A stretch of DNA of 5,455 bases. Source: Klenkia sp. Its GTDB lineage: Bacteria; Actinomycetota; Actinomycetes; Mycobacteriales; Geodermatophilaceae. Of this stretch, positions 1-4,629 are shown piece after piece. Every line of letters starts with the position of its first letter. Position 1 is the first letter of the stretch. A program made the translations under genes and the position numbers. The notes below the pieces were generated by a model. The model saw only the letters and a program-made list of their open reading frames with translations. It was not told the DNA's origin and did no database searches. The DNA is taken from positions 1 through 5,455 of the forward strand of contig JAOPVM010000262.1 of NCBI GenBank assembly GCA_025966215.1, written 5' to 3'.

Positions 1-360
1 ACCCCGCACTCCGCGGACGCTCCCGTCGAGCCCGAGCTCGCCGAGGAACACCATGCCCTCGGCCACCCCCTCGGGCACCGTGCCGGCCGCGGCCAGCACC
101 GCTACGGCGATGGCCAGGTCGAAGCCACTGCCCTGCTTGGGCATCGACGCCGGGCTCAACCCGATGGTCACCCGGCGCTGCGGGAAGTCGTGCCCGGTGT
201 TGCCCAGCGCGGCCCGGACCCGGTCCAGCGACTGCCGGACGACGGCGTCGGGCAGGCCGACGAGCACCACGCCCGGCAGCCCCGACGCCAGGTCCACCTC
301 GACCTCGACGAGCGCTCCGCTCACCCCGGCCAGCCCCACCGACCACGTGCGGGCCAGCAT
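1..360 (-). CDS. comM: ComM/YifB family Mg-chelatase-like AAA+ ATPase, N-terminal 120 codons (truncated by window edge)
   Basis: The frame reads open from the ATG at 360-358 to base 1, giving exactly 120 codons. The protein starts MLARTWSVGL. It has the N-terminal ChlI-like domain of the YifB/ComM family: a V(E)VDLASGLPGVVLVGLPDAVVR-type block at about residues 21-43, then DRVRAALGNTG, then RRVTIGLSPASMPKQGSGFDLAIA. The AAA+ ATPase and C-terminal Mg-chelatase domains would lie beyond the edge, since family members are about 500 residues. In naturally competent bacteria ComM is a helicase that aids branch migration of incoming DNA. In actinobacteria the role is less clear. The start codon overlaps the yraN stop by one base (TGATG), so the two are probably translationally coupled. 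In related genomes dprA follows. The family call is secure; the role in DNA uptake here is inferred. Confidence 0.93.
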   Translation of the reverse strand, partial: MLARTWSVGLAGVSGALVEVEVDLASGLPGVVLVGLPDAVVRQSLDRVRAALGNTGHDFPQRRVTIGLSPASMPKQGSGFDLAIAVAVLAAAGTVPEGVAEGMVFLGELGLDGSVRGVRG

Positions 361-746
361 CAGAACGCCGCGCGCAGGTGGGTGACCCGGGCCGGCCCAC
401 CCCGGGTGACGAGCACGGCGACGACGTCGAACCGGACGTCCCGGGCGTGCTCGTCGTGGGCGGCCAGCCAGGCCCGGGCCAGGGTGCGCAGGCGTTGCTG
501 CTTGACCACGGTCACCGCGGCGGCCGGCACCCCGTAGCCGGTGCCGCGGCGGGCCTTGACCTCGCAGAAGACCAGCGCGTCGCCGTCGCGGGCGACGACG
601 TCGAGCTCCCCGCGCCGACACCGCCAGTTGCGGTCGAGGACGGTGAGCCCGGCGTCGGTCAGATAGCGGACCGCGATCTGCTCACCCAGGGCACCCAGCC
701 CCGCGCGGGTGTCGGCGGGTGGGGGTCGGGAGTCGGTGGCGGCCAC
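360..746 (-). CDS. yraN: YraN / UPF0102 family nuclease-fold protein
   Basis: This is a 128-residue protein from the chosen GTG start. The family signature is clear: an N-terminal helix (LGALGEQIAVRYL, residues 18-30), LTVLDRNWRCRRGELD (35-50), and FCEVKAR (60-66). Together these give the E/D-x(n)-E-x-K pattern of restriction-endonuclease-like folds (E48, D50, E62, K64). The biochemical role of YraN is not established. Its usual neighbours, ComM and DprA, suggest DNA processing. I chose the start at 746 because GAGGG lies 8 nt upstream and the resulting length fits the family. An in-frame GTG at 794 would add 16 residues (144 aa) but has no well-placed ribosome binding site. The stop overlaps the comM start by one base. 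Confidence 0.9.
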   Translation of the reverse strand: MAATDSRPPPADTRAGLGALGEQIAVRYLTDAGLTVLDRNWRCRRGELDVVARDGDALVFCEVKARRGTGYGVPAAAVTVVKQQRLRTLARAWLAAHDEHARDVRFDVVAVLVTRGGPARVTHLRAAF

Positions 747-790
747 GTCGACGACCCTCGCCCGCCCGGGCACCGCGGAGGCGGTCCGGG

Positions 791-825
791 CCACAGCTGT
801 GGACAGCCGTCCCCGGTGTGGACGA
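791..825. promoter_or_regulatory. 12-bp palindrome with two DnaA-box-like sequences upstream of yraN
   Basis: CCACAGCTGTGG at 791-802 is a perfect 12-bp palindrome. On the minus strand, CTGTCCACA (806-798) and TCGTCCACA (825-817) resemble the GC-rich DnaA box known from Streptomyces (TTGTCCACA-like). They have the same orientation and lie 19 bp apart. The palindrome covers the upstream alternative yraN start at 794. Binding by DnaA is inference only: high-GC genomes contain chance matches, and a pair can arise by accident. The 747-861 gap holds nothing else apart from the weak hairpin at 842-861. Confidence 0.3.
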
Positions 826-841
826 CGGCGGGCGCGACGGC

Positions 842-861
842 CCCGGGTGTGCTCCCCCGGG
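842..861 (-). terminator. Possible weak hairpin after the DUF2469 gene
   Basis: CCCGGG at 842-847 and CCCGGG at 856-861 can pair as a 6-bp G/C-only stem with an 8-nt loop. It starts directly after the DUF2469 stop codon on the minus strand. There is no T-run, which is common for actinobacterial terminators. The stem is short, so read-through from DUF2469 into yraN is quite possible. Confidence 0.3.
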
Positions 862-1182
862 TCAGGTGATGGTCGGGGTGTCCGGCAGCTCGAGGTCGGG
901 CTTGTCGAGCTCCTCCACGTTGACGTCCTTGAACGTCACCACCCGGACGTTCTTGACGAACCGGGCCGGGCGGTACATGTCCCACACCCAGGCGTCGGAC
1001 AGCTTCAGCTCGAAGTAGACCTCGCCGGCGGCGTCCCGGACCTGCAGGTCCACGCTGTTGGCCAGGTAGAACCGCCGCTCGGTCTCCACCACGTAGGAGA
1101 ACTGGCGGACGATGTCCTTGTACTCGCGATAGAGCTGCAGCTCCATCTCGGTCTCGTACTTCTCGAGGTCCTCGGTGCTCAT
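862..1182 (-). CDS. DUF2469 domain-containing protein, conserved in actinobacteria
   Basis: This 106-residue acidic protein begins MSTEDLEKYETEMELQLYRE and contains the block WDMYRPARFVKNVRVVTF at about residues 66-83, the hallmark of DUF2469. The whole protein is one domain, with no signal peptide or membrane segment. Its function is unknown. The family is nearly restricted to Actinomycetota and is typically found next to rnhB, as here (Rv2901c follows rnhB in Mycobacterium tuberculosis). The ATG overlaps the rnhB stop in an ATGA arrangement, and GGAG lies 8 nt upstream inside rnhB, so the two genes are co-transcribed and probably translationally coupled. That tight link hints at a shared physiological setting but does not define a function. 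Confidence 0.95.
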   Translation of the reverse strand: MSTEDLEKYETEMELQLYREYKDIVRQFSYVVETERRFYLANSVDLQVRDAAGEVYFELKLSDAWVWDMYRPARFVKNVRVVTFKDVNVEELDKPDLELPDTPTIT

Positions 1183-1943
1183 CGCAGGGTCTCCACGGGC
1201 GTCGGGGACTGGTGCACGGCGCCATCATCGTCCATCCCCGCGCCGGCGGGCACCGCAGCACCGCGGGCGGCGTGCGCGTCGCGGGCGCGAGCGACGTTGA
1301 CGAAGCGGAACCGGTGCTCGGAGCAGGGCCCGTGCCGGTCGAGCGCGGCGGTGTGCAGGTCGGTGATGTAGCCCTTGTGGACGTCGAAGTCGTAGGCCGG
1401 GAAACGGTGGTGCAGGTCGACCATCATCCGGTCCCGGGTGACCTTGGCCAGCACCGATGCCGCCGCCACGCAGGCCGCCACCCGGTCGCCCTTCCACACC
1501 GCGAGGGTGGGCTGGGCGAGCCCGGCCACCGGGAAGCCGTCGGTGAGCACGTAGTCCGGGGTCACCGACAACGTGGACACCGACCGGCGCAGCGCCTCGA
1601 TGTTGGTGACGTGCATGCCGCGCTCGTCGAGCTCGGCGACGTCGATGACGACCACCGACCAGGCCACCGCGCGGGCGACCACCTCGGCGTAGACCCGTTC
1701 CCGGGTGGCCGGGGTGAGCAGCTTGGAGTCCGCCAGACCCGGCACCCTGCCGCGTCGCCCGGCGGGCAGCACACAGGCGGCGGCGACCAGCGGGCCGGCG
1801 CAGGCGCCGCGTCCGGCCTCGTCGGCGCCGGCGATGGTGGAGAACCCGCGCCGGCGCAGCGAGCCCTCCATCGACCACAGCGCGTCGGACCGATCGGCCG
1901 TGGAGGTCGGGCGGCGGGTGGGTGTCGCGGTCGGTGCAGCCAT
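1179..1943 (-). CDS. rnhB: Ribonuclease HII
   Basis: This 254-residue protein cleaves the RNA strand of RNA:DNA hybrids and nicks DNA at embedded ribonucleotides in the cytoplasm. The catalytic set is complete: the GADEAGRG motif gives D41 and E42, LTDG gives D135, and WKGD gives D153, matching D16/E17/D108/D126 of the E. coli enzyme in order and spacing. Other family blocks are GPLVAAACVLP (50-60), DSKLLT (72-77) and AASVLAKVTRD (161-171). The N-terminal region before residue 35 is Pro/Thr/Arg-rich and longer than in E. coli, as is usual in actinobacteria. The next in-frame start, Met25, would be tight but possible. The C-terminus (after about 225) is an Ala-rich tail. A candidate promoter sits just upstream, and the gene overlaps DUF2469 by 4 nt. 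Confidence 0.96.
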   Translation of the reverse strand: MAAPTATPTRRPTSTADRSDALWSMEGSLRRRGFSTIAGADEAGRGACAGPLVAAACVLPAGRRGRVPGLADSKLLTPATRERVYAEVVARAVAWSVVVIDVAELDERGMHVTNIEALRRSVSTLSVTPDYVLTDGFPVAGLAQPTLAVWKGDRVAACVAAASVLAKVTRDRMMVDLHHRFPAYDFDVHKGYITDLHTAALDRHGPCSEHRFRFVNVARARDAHAARGAAVPAGAGMDDDGAVHQSPTPVETLR

Positions 1944-1952
1944 CGCCTGCCG

Positions 1953-1958
1953 ACCCTA
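1953..1958 (-). promoter_or_regulatory. Candidate -10 box (TAGGGT) for rnhB
   Basis: On the minus strand TAGGGT fits the TANNNT form of actinobacterial -10 elements and ends 9 nt before the rnhB ATG. A start site 6-7 nt downstream would leave a 2-3-nt leader, close to leaderless. No convincing -35 is visible, which is common for this class. A strong terminator lies immediately upstream, so rnhB needs its own promoter. Confidence 0.45.
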
Positions 1959-1985
1959 CGTCGCGCGCCGGGGACCCCGGACGTG

Positions 1986-2023
1986 CCACGAGCCGGCCCC
2001 CGGGGAACGGGGCCGGCTCGTGG
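1986..2023 (-). terminator. Intrinsic-type terminator, 15-bp perfect stem, after the luxR-type gene
   Basis: The arms at 1986-2000 (CCACGAGCCGGCCCC) and 2009-2023 are exact reverse complements, with an 8-nt loop. It lies 57 nt downstream of the regulator's stop codon and ends 43 nt before rnhB. There is no U-tract on the minus strand, so this is a GC hairpin of the tail-less actinobacterial type. It separates the regulator unit from the rnhB unit. Confidence 0.75.
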
Positions 2024-2030
2024 ACGGGGT

Positions 2031-2067
2031 GCGTGCGGGTCGCCGAGGAGGCGGACGACCCGTGCGC
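2031..2067. repeat. Secondary inverted repeat between regulator stop and main terminator
   Basis: The 7-bp arms CGGGTCG (2036-2042) and CGACCCG (2056-2062) pair. The stem extends outward by two mismatched positions and a further 3 bp (2031-2033 with 2065-2067). In plus-strand RNA the two mismatches become G-U pairs, giving a continuous 12-bp stem. In the minus-strand transcript they are A-C mismatches. It may be the first of two tandem hairpins at the end of the regulator transcript, or a by-product of base composition. Confidence 0.4.
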
Positions 2068-2079
2068 ACGGTCAGGTGG

Positions 2080-2802
2080 TCAGACGGCGGCGGGGGCGTC
2101 CACGTCGGCGGTGGACAGGACGTGGCTGCCGCACGCGCAGCCCGGGTTGCGGGCCGAGAGCACCAGCGAGACCGCGTGCGCCCGGTCGCGGGCACCCAGC
2201 TTGCGCAGGATGGCCTTGACGTGGGACTTGACGGTGTCCTCGCTGATGAACAGGTTGCGGCCGATGGCGCGGTTGCTCTGGCCCTGGATGAGCTCGTCGA
2301 GCACGTCGGACTCCCGACGGGTCAGCGGCACCGAGGGCGTGAGCTCCTTGACCGCGGGGGCCGAGGCGGCCTCCGTGCGGCGGATCTGCGGGTCGACCAC
2401 GGTGCGCCCGGCACGGGCGGCGAGCACGGCCCAACCGAGCAGCGTGGGCGAGGTGTTCATGAGCAGGTAGCCCCGGACGCCTGCGGCCAGCGCCTCGTTG
2501 ACGACCGCCGGGTCCTCGGAGGTGGCCAGCGCGACGAGGGCGACGCGGGGGAAGCGCCGGCGCAGGTCGCGGCAGGCGTTCAGGGTGGCGGCCCGGCCGG
2601 CGCCCAGCTCGACGACGACGGCGTCCGGGCGGGCGGACTCGACCAGGGTCAGGGCCCGACGGGGCTCACCCGGCGTCCCGACGGCCTGCATGCCGGCCGT
2701 CTCGTTGATCATGCTGAGCAGCCCACGGCGCAGGACCGGGGCGTCAGCGAGGAGGAGCACGCGGGTGACGCCGCGGGTGGTGCTGACCGTGGGGCTGGAC
2801 AT
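2080..2802 (-). CDS. LuxR/NarL-family regulator with degenerate receiver domain
   Basis: This 240-residue protein has a receiver-like domain (about 13-135) and a C-terminal LuxR helix-turn-helix (LTRRESDVL at 160-168, SNRAIGRNLFISEDTVKSHV at 176-195, then LRKLGARDRAHAV). The fold of the receiver is recognisable (TRVLLLAD, ARPDAVVVEL, AAGVRGYLL), but key residues are replaced. The acidic pair is A19-D20, the phospho-acceptor Asp is E65, the conserved Thr/Ser is A93, and the conserved Lys of the KD/KP position is M115. Phosphorylation by a histidine kinase is therefore unlikely, and none is encoded nearby. The tail contains C222-x-C224-x2-H227. The ATG at 2802 was chosen because GGAG lies 9 nt upstream; an in-frame GTG at 2883 would add 27 residues but has no ribosome binding site. 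Target genes are unknown. Confidence 0.92.
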   Translation of the reverse strand: MSSPTVSTTRGVTRVLLLADAPVLRRGLLSMINETAGMQAVGTPGEPRRALTLVESARPDAVVVELGAGRAATLNACRDLRRRFPRVALVALATSEDPAVVNEALAAGVRGYLLMNTSPTLLGWAVLAARAGRTVVDPQIRRTEAASAPAVKELTPSVPLTRRESDVLDELIQGQSNRAIGRNLFISEDTVKSHVKAILRKLGARDRAHAVSLVLSARNPGCACGSHVLSTADVDAPAAV

Positions 2803-2982
2803 TGTCTTACTCTCCGTTCGAAGCCGGTGACTCTCAGCTTTCTCATCGACCGGGTGAACGAAGTACTTGAACAACTTCCGCACATGACTTTGCGCGACGC
2901 GCGCAGATCATGCCGAACGACAAGTCGACACGGTCTGGTGATGCCGTCCGCGACGCGGTGTGTCGGCTGGACAGCGGGCTCC
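2803..2982 (-). promoter_or_regulatory. Upstream region of the luxR-type gene, lower GC, with short inverted repeats
   Basis: This 180-nt gap between the lepB stop and the regulator start presumably holds its promoter and operators. By hand count 2811-2890 has 41 G/C of 80, far below the rest of the window. Visible symmetry: the palindrome AAGTACTT (2861-2868); TGCGCG/CGCGCA arms (2891-2896, 2900-2905) around a 3-nt spacer; and CCGCG/CGCGG (2948-2952, 2954-2958) around a single base. I cannot identify a clear -35/-10 pair, and no obvious lepB terminator is present, so some read-through from lepB is possible. Confidence 0.5.
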
Positions 2983-4005
2983 TCAGTCCTCGCGTGAGCG
3001 GCCGGGTCGGGTGCGCGGCGCAGGACGCACCCGCCGCCACCCCGTGCCCGGGGGACGACGGGACGGGCCGCTCGCCCGGGCCCGCCGGGACCGCCGCCGA
3101 CGACGGACCGCGGTGACCGGGACGGCCCCCACCAGCCCGAGCAGGAGCGGGGCCACGGCCACGACGTCGCCCTGCACCCCCTGGACCGTGGGCCCGTCGG
3201 CCCGCTGCTGCTGCTGGATGTCCGGGCTGTCCAGCAGGGTGATGCGGTCCACCGGCCAGACGATCACCGAGGCCTTGCCGATCACGTCGTCCACCGCGAC
3301 GGTGCCGGCGTACTGGTCTCCCACGTGCACCCGGGAGTCCGCCGAGGCCGACCGGTGGTCACCCATCACCCACAACCGGCCCTCGGGGACGGTGACCGGC
3401 CCGAAGGCCCGCGTCTCCAGGGGCTGGTTCTCGAAGACGTACGGCTCGTCCAGCGGCTCGCCGTCGACGGTGATCCGGCCCTGCTCGTCGCAGCACTGCA
3501 CGGTCTGGCCACCGGTGGCGATGACCCGCTTCACGTAGTCGTCCTCGCTGGGCGGAGCAACGCCGATGGCCCGGCCCAGGAAGAGCAGGGCCGAGGTGAC
3601 CGGGTTGCTGGGCTCGGCGACCTGCACCTCGGGGGTCCAGGTGTCCGGACCCTGGAAGACGACGATGTCACCGGGCTGCGGGTCGGAGAACCAGTACGGC
3701 GGCTTGGTCACCAGCACCCGGTCCCCGGTGCACCCGGTGCAGCCGTGCAGCGTGGTCTCCATCGACCCCGACGGGATGAAGAAGGCCTGCACCAGGAACG
3801 TCTTGACCAGCAACGCCAGCACGAAGGCCACGACCAGCAGCACGGGAAGCTCGCGCAGCAGCGAGCCCTTCTTCTCGGCGTCCCGGTCCCGGCGACGGGC
3901 CCGGCGGGAGAAGCGGCTGACACCGACCTCCGCACCACCCTCGGCCCGGTGTGCGGCGCCGGACTCGTCGGCGTCGGCGGGCCCCGTGGGCCGGTCGGTG
4001 CTCAT
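2983..4005 (-). CDS. lepB: Signal peptidase I
   Basis: This 340-residue membrane protease removes signal peptides from exported proteins outside the membrane. After a charged cytoplasmic N-terminus (1-50) there is a membrane segment (about 53-73), then the catalytic Ser in IPSGSMETTL (S81). The catalytic Lys is in DDYVKRVIATGG (K159), followed by the late box GDHRSASADSR (215-225). A second hydrophobic segment (about 280-300) is followed by a 40-residue Arg-rich tail, so both ends should be cytoplasmic. Four exported cysteines lie near the active site (C89, C92, C171, C172). The ATG at 4005 is preferred over longer frames: the family N-terminus follows it, the upstream frame crosses the rplS terminator and the end of rplS, and a -10-like box sits at the right distance. 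The position after rplS is the standard actinobacterial order. Confidence 0.96.
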   Translation of the reverse strand: MSTDRPTGPADADESGAAHRAEGGAEVGVSRFSRRARRRDRDAEKKGSLLRELPVLLVVAFVLALLVKTFLVQAFFIPSGSMETTLHGCTGCTGDRVLVTKPPYWFSDPQPGDIVVFQGPDTWTPEVQVAEPSNPVTSALLFLGRAIGVAPPSEDDYVKRVIATGGQTVQCCDEQGRITVDGEPLDEPYVFENQPLETRAFGPVTVPEGRLWVMGDHRSASADSRVHVGDQYAGTVAVDDVIGKASVIVWPVDRITLLDSPDIQQQQRADGPTVQGVQGDVVAVAPLLLGLVGAVPVTAVRRRRRSRRARASGPSRRPPGTGWRRVRPAPRTRPGRSRED

Positions 4006-4012
4006 CGCCGTC

Positions 4013-4018
4013 AGCGTA
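4013..4018 (-). promoter_or_regulatory. Candidate -10 box (TACGCT) for a leaderless lepB mRNA
   Basis: On the minus strand TACGCT fits TANNNT and ends 7 nt before the lepB ATG, the spacing expected if transcription starts at the ATG itself. There is no good Shine-Dalgarno sequence before lepB. A strong terminator for rplS lies directly upstream. No convincing -35 is seen. Confidence 0.45.
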
Positions 4019-4023
4019 CGGTC

Positions 4024-4040
4024 CGGGCCCGAGGGGCCCG
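4024..4040. repeat. Small inverted repeat upstream of lepB
   Basis: The 7-bp arms CGGGCCC (4024-4030) and GGGCCCG (4034-4040) flank a 3-nt loop. The repeat sits between the rplS terminator and the lepB -10 candidate. It could be a second hairpin of a tandem terminator, or an operator overlapping the -35 region of lepB. Confidence 0.5.
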
Positions 4041-4046
4041 CAGACG

Positions 4047-4085
4047 CAGCACGGCCCGGCTGCGTGTCGCAGCCGGGCCGTGCTG
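4047..4085 (-). terminator. Intrinsic-type terminator after rplS, 18-bp perfect stem
   Basis: The arms at 4047-4064 (CAGCACGGCCCGGCTGCG) and 4068-4085 are exact reverse complements around a 3-nt loop. It begins 17 nt after the rplS stop codon. No U-tract follows, as is common in high-GC actinobacteria. It is the most stable-looking structure in the window and should insulate lepB from rplS transcription. Confidence 0.85.
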
Positions 4086-4102
4086 GTGGAGCGGGGAGTG
4101 CG

Positions 4103-4459
4103 TCAGCGGGAGACGACGTCCCGCTTCTCCTTGATCTTGGCGGCCTTGCCACGCAGGTCGCGGAGGTAGTACAGCTTCGCCCGGCGGACGTCACCGCGGG
4201 TGAGGACCTCGATCTGCTCGACGACCGGGGTGTGCACCGGGAAGGTGCGCTCCACGCCGACGCCGAAGCTGACCTTGCGGACGGTGAAGGTCTCGCGGAT
4301 GCCGCCACCCTGGCGACGGATGACCGCGCCCTGGAAGACCTGGATGCGCGAGCGGGTGCCCTCGATGACCCGCACGTGCACCTTCACGGTGTCCCCGGGG
4401 CGGAAGTCGGGGATGTCGTTGCGCAACGACTCGGCGTCGAGGGCGTCCAGGGTGTTCAT
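4103..4459 (-). CDS. rplS: 50S ribosomal protein L19
   Basis: This 118-residue protein of the large subunit lies at the 30S-50S interface. It is recognised by [18 protein letters not shown] (about 17-34), [25 protein letters not shown] and [22 protein letters not shown]. It ends in the basic C-terminus [22 protein letters not shown], typical of L19. The length is normal for the family. The ATG at 4459 is chosen over the longer frame from 4507 because an AGGA ribosome binding site lies 8 nt upstream and family homology starts here. Upstream lies a structured leader; downstream is a very strong terminator. rplS therefore appears to be a separately controlled, probably monocistronic transcript, rather than simply the last gene of a trmD operon. 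Confidence 0.98.
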   Translation of the reverse strand: MNTLDALDAESLRNDIPDFRPGDTVKVHVRVIEGTRSRIQVFQGAVIRRQGGGIRETFTVRKVSFGVGVERTFPVHTPVVEQIEVLTRGDVRRAKLYYLRDLRGKAAKIKEKRDVVSR

Positions 4460-4464
4460 CGCAG

Positions 4465-4478
4465 CAGTCCTCAGTCCT
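4465..4478 (-). promoter_or_regulatory. Tandem duplicated Shine-Dalgarno motif before rplS
   Basis: The minus strand reads AGGACTG twice in direct tandem (4478-4472 and 4471-4465), followed by CTGCG and the ATG. The second copy places AGGA 8 nt from the start codon, the optimal distance. The first copy is 7 nt further out and could act as a standby site or alternative pairing partner in the leader. Confidence 0.6.
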
Positions 4479-4496
4479 AGCGGTGTCGGTACTCGG

Positions 4497-4573
4497 GCTG
4501 CGCTCACGCGGTGGGCGCAGCAGTCCCGGCGGGTGTCCTGCCGGGAGGCCGCGCTCGATGGCCGAGCAGCGGC
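4497..4573 (-). ncRNA. Candidate structured 5' leader of rplS (three consecutive hairpins)
   Basis: Three stems follow one another in the minus-strand transcript. The first to be made is 4548-4552/4569-4573 plus 4553-4557/4563-4567, 10 bp with one bulged base and a 5-nt loop. The second is 4524-4530/4540-4546, 7 bp with a 9-nt loop. The third is 4497-4503/4515-4521, 7 bp with an 11-nt loop. They fill the stretch between a candidate promoter and the ribosome binding site. Autogenous leaders for L19 are known in other phyla (Bacillota), but I see no basis for assigning this one to them. One of the hairpins could instead terminate the trmD-Nudix transcript. Confidence 0.45.
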
Positions 4574-4584
4574 AGCAGCCCCCT

Positions 4585-4590
4585 ACTGTG
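4585..4590 (-). promoter_or_regulatory. Weak candidate -10 box (CACAGT) for rplS
   Basis: On the minus strand TGTGGCACAGTAGGGG contains CACAGT, which resembles the -10 context seen before many actinobacterial ribosomal genes. Start at about 4578 would give a leader of roughly 120 nt beginning just before the first hairpin. The -35 region (GCGTCA at an 18-nt spacing) is poor. Confidence 0.3.
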
Positions 4591-4629
4591 CCACAGCGCA
4601 GATCCCGGTGACGCACCGGCTCTGTGATC

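Noticed and set aside
1212..2219. Long open frame of 335 codons on the plus strand opposite rnhB
   Set aside because: It is antisense to rnhB, is rich in Gly, Arg, His and Ala with no recognisable domain, and runs through the terminator hairpin. Such frames are common opposite real genes in GC-rich DNA.
2803..2883. 27-residue N-terminal extension of the regulator from a GTG at 2883
   Set aside because: No ribosome binding site precedes it, the extension lies outside the receiver fold, and the ATG at 2802 has GGAG at the right distance.
2855..2885. ECF-sigma-type promoter (GGAAG ... CGTT) upstream of the regulator
   Set aside because: The distance between the two elements is about 14 nt, shorter than the usual 16-18, and the -35 match is incomplete.
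1705..2997. Open frame of 430 codons on the plus strand across the regulator and its terminator
   Set aside because: It lies antisense to the clearly recognisable LuxR-type gene and crosses the 15-bp terminator and the intergenic promoter region. Its composition is low-complexity.
4006..4308. N-terminal extension of lepB to a start at 4308
   Set aside because: The extension is read from within rplS in another frame and through the terminator. LepB homology and a plausible promoter support the ATG at 4005.
3325..4480. Plus-strand frames of about 270-300 codons opposite lepB and rplS
   Set aside because: They are shadows of lepB and rplS with no family features, and they read through the 18-bp hairpin.
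4460..4507. N-terminal extension of rplS from 4507
   Set aside because: It adds 16 residues not found in L19, overlaps a leader hairpin, and the ATG at 4459 has a well-placed ribosome binding site.
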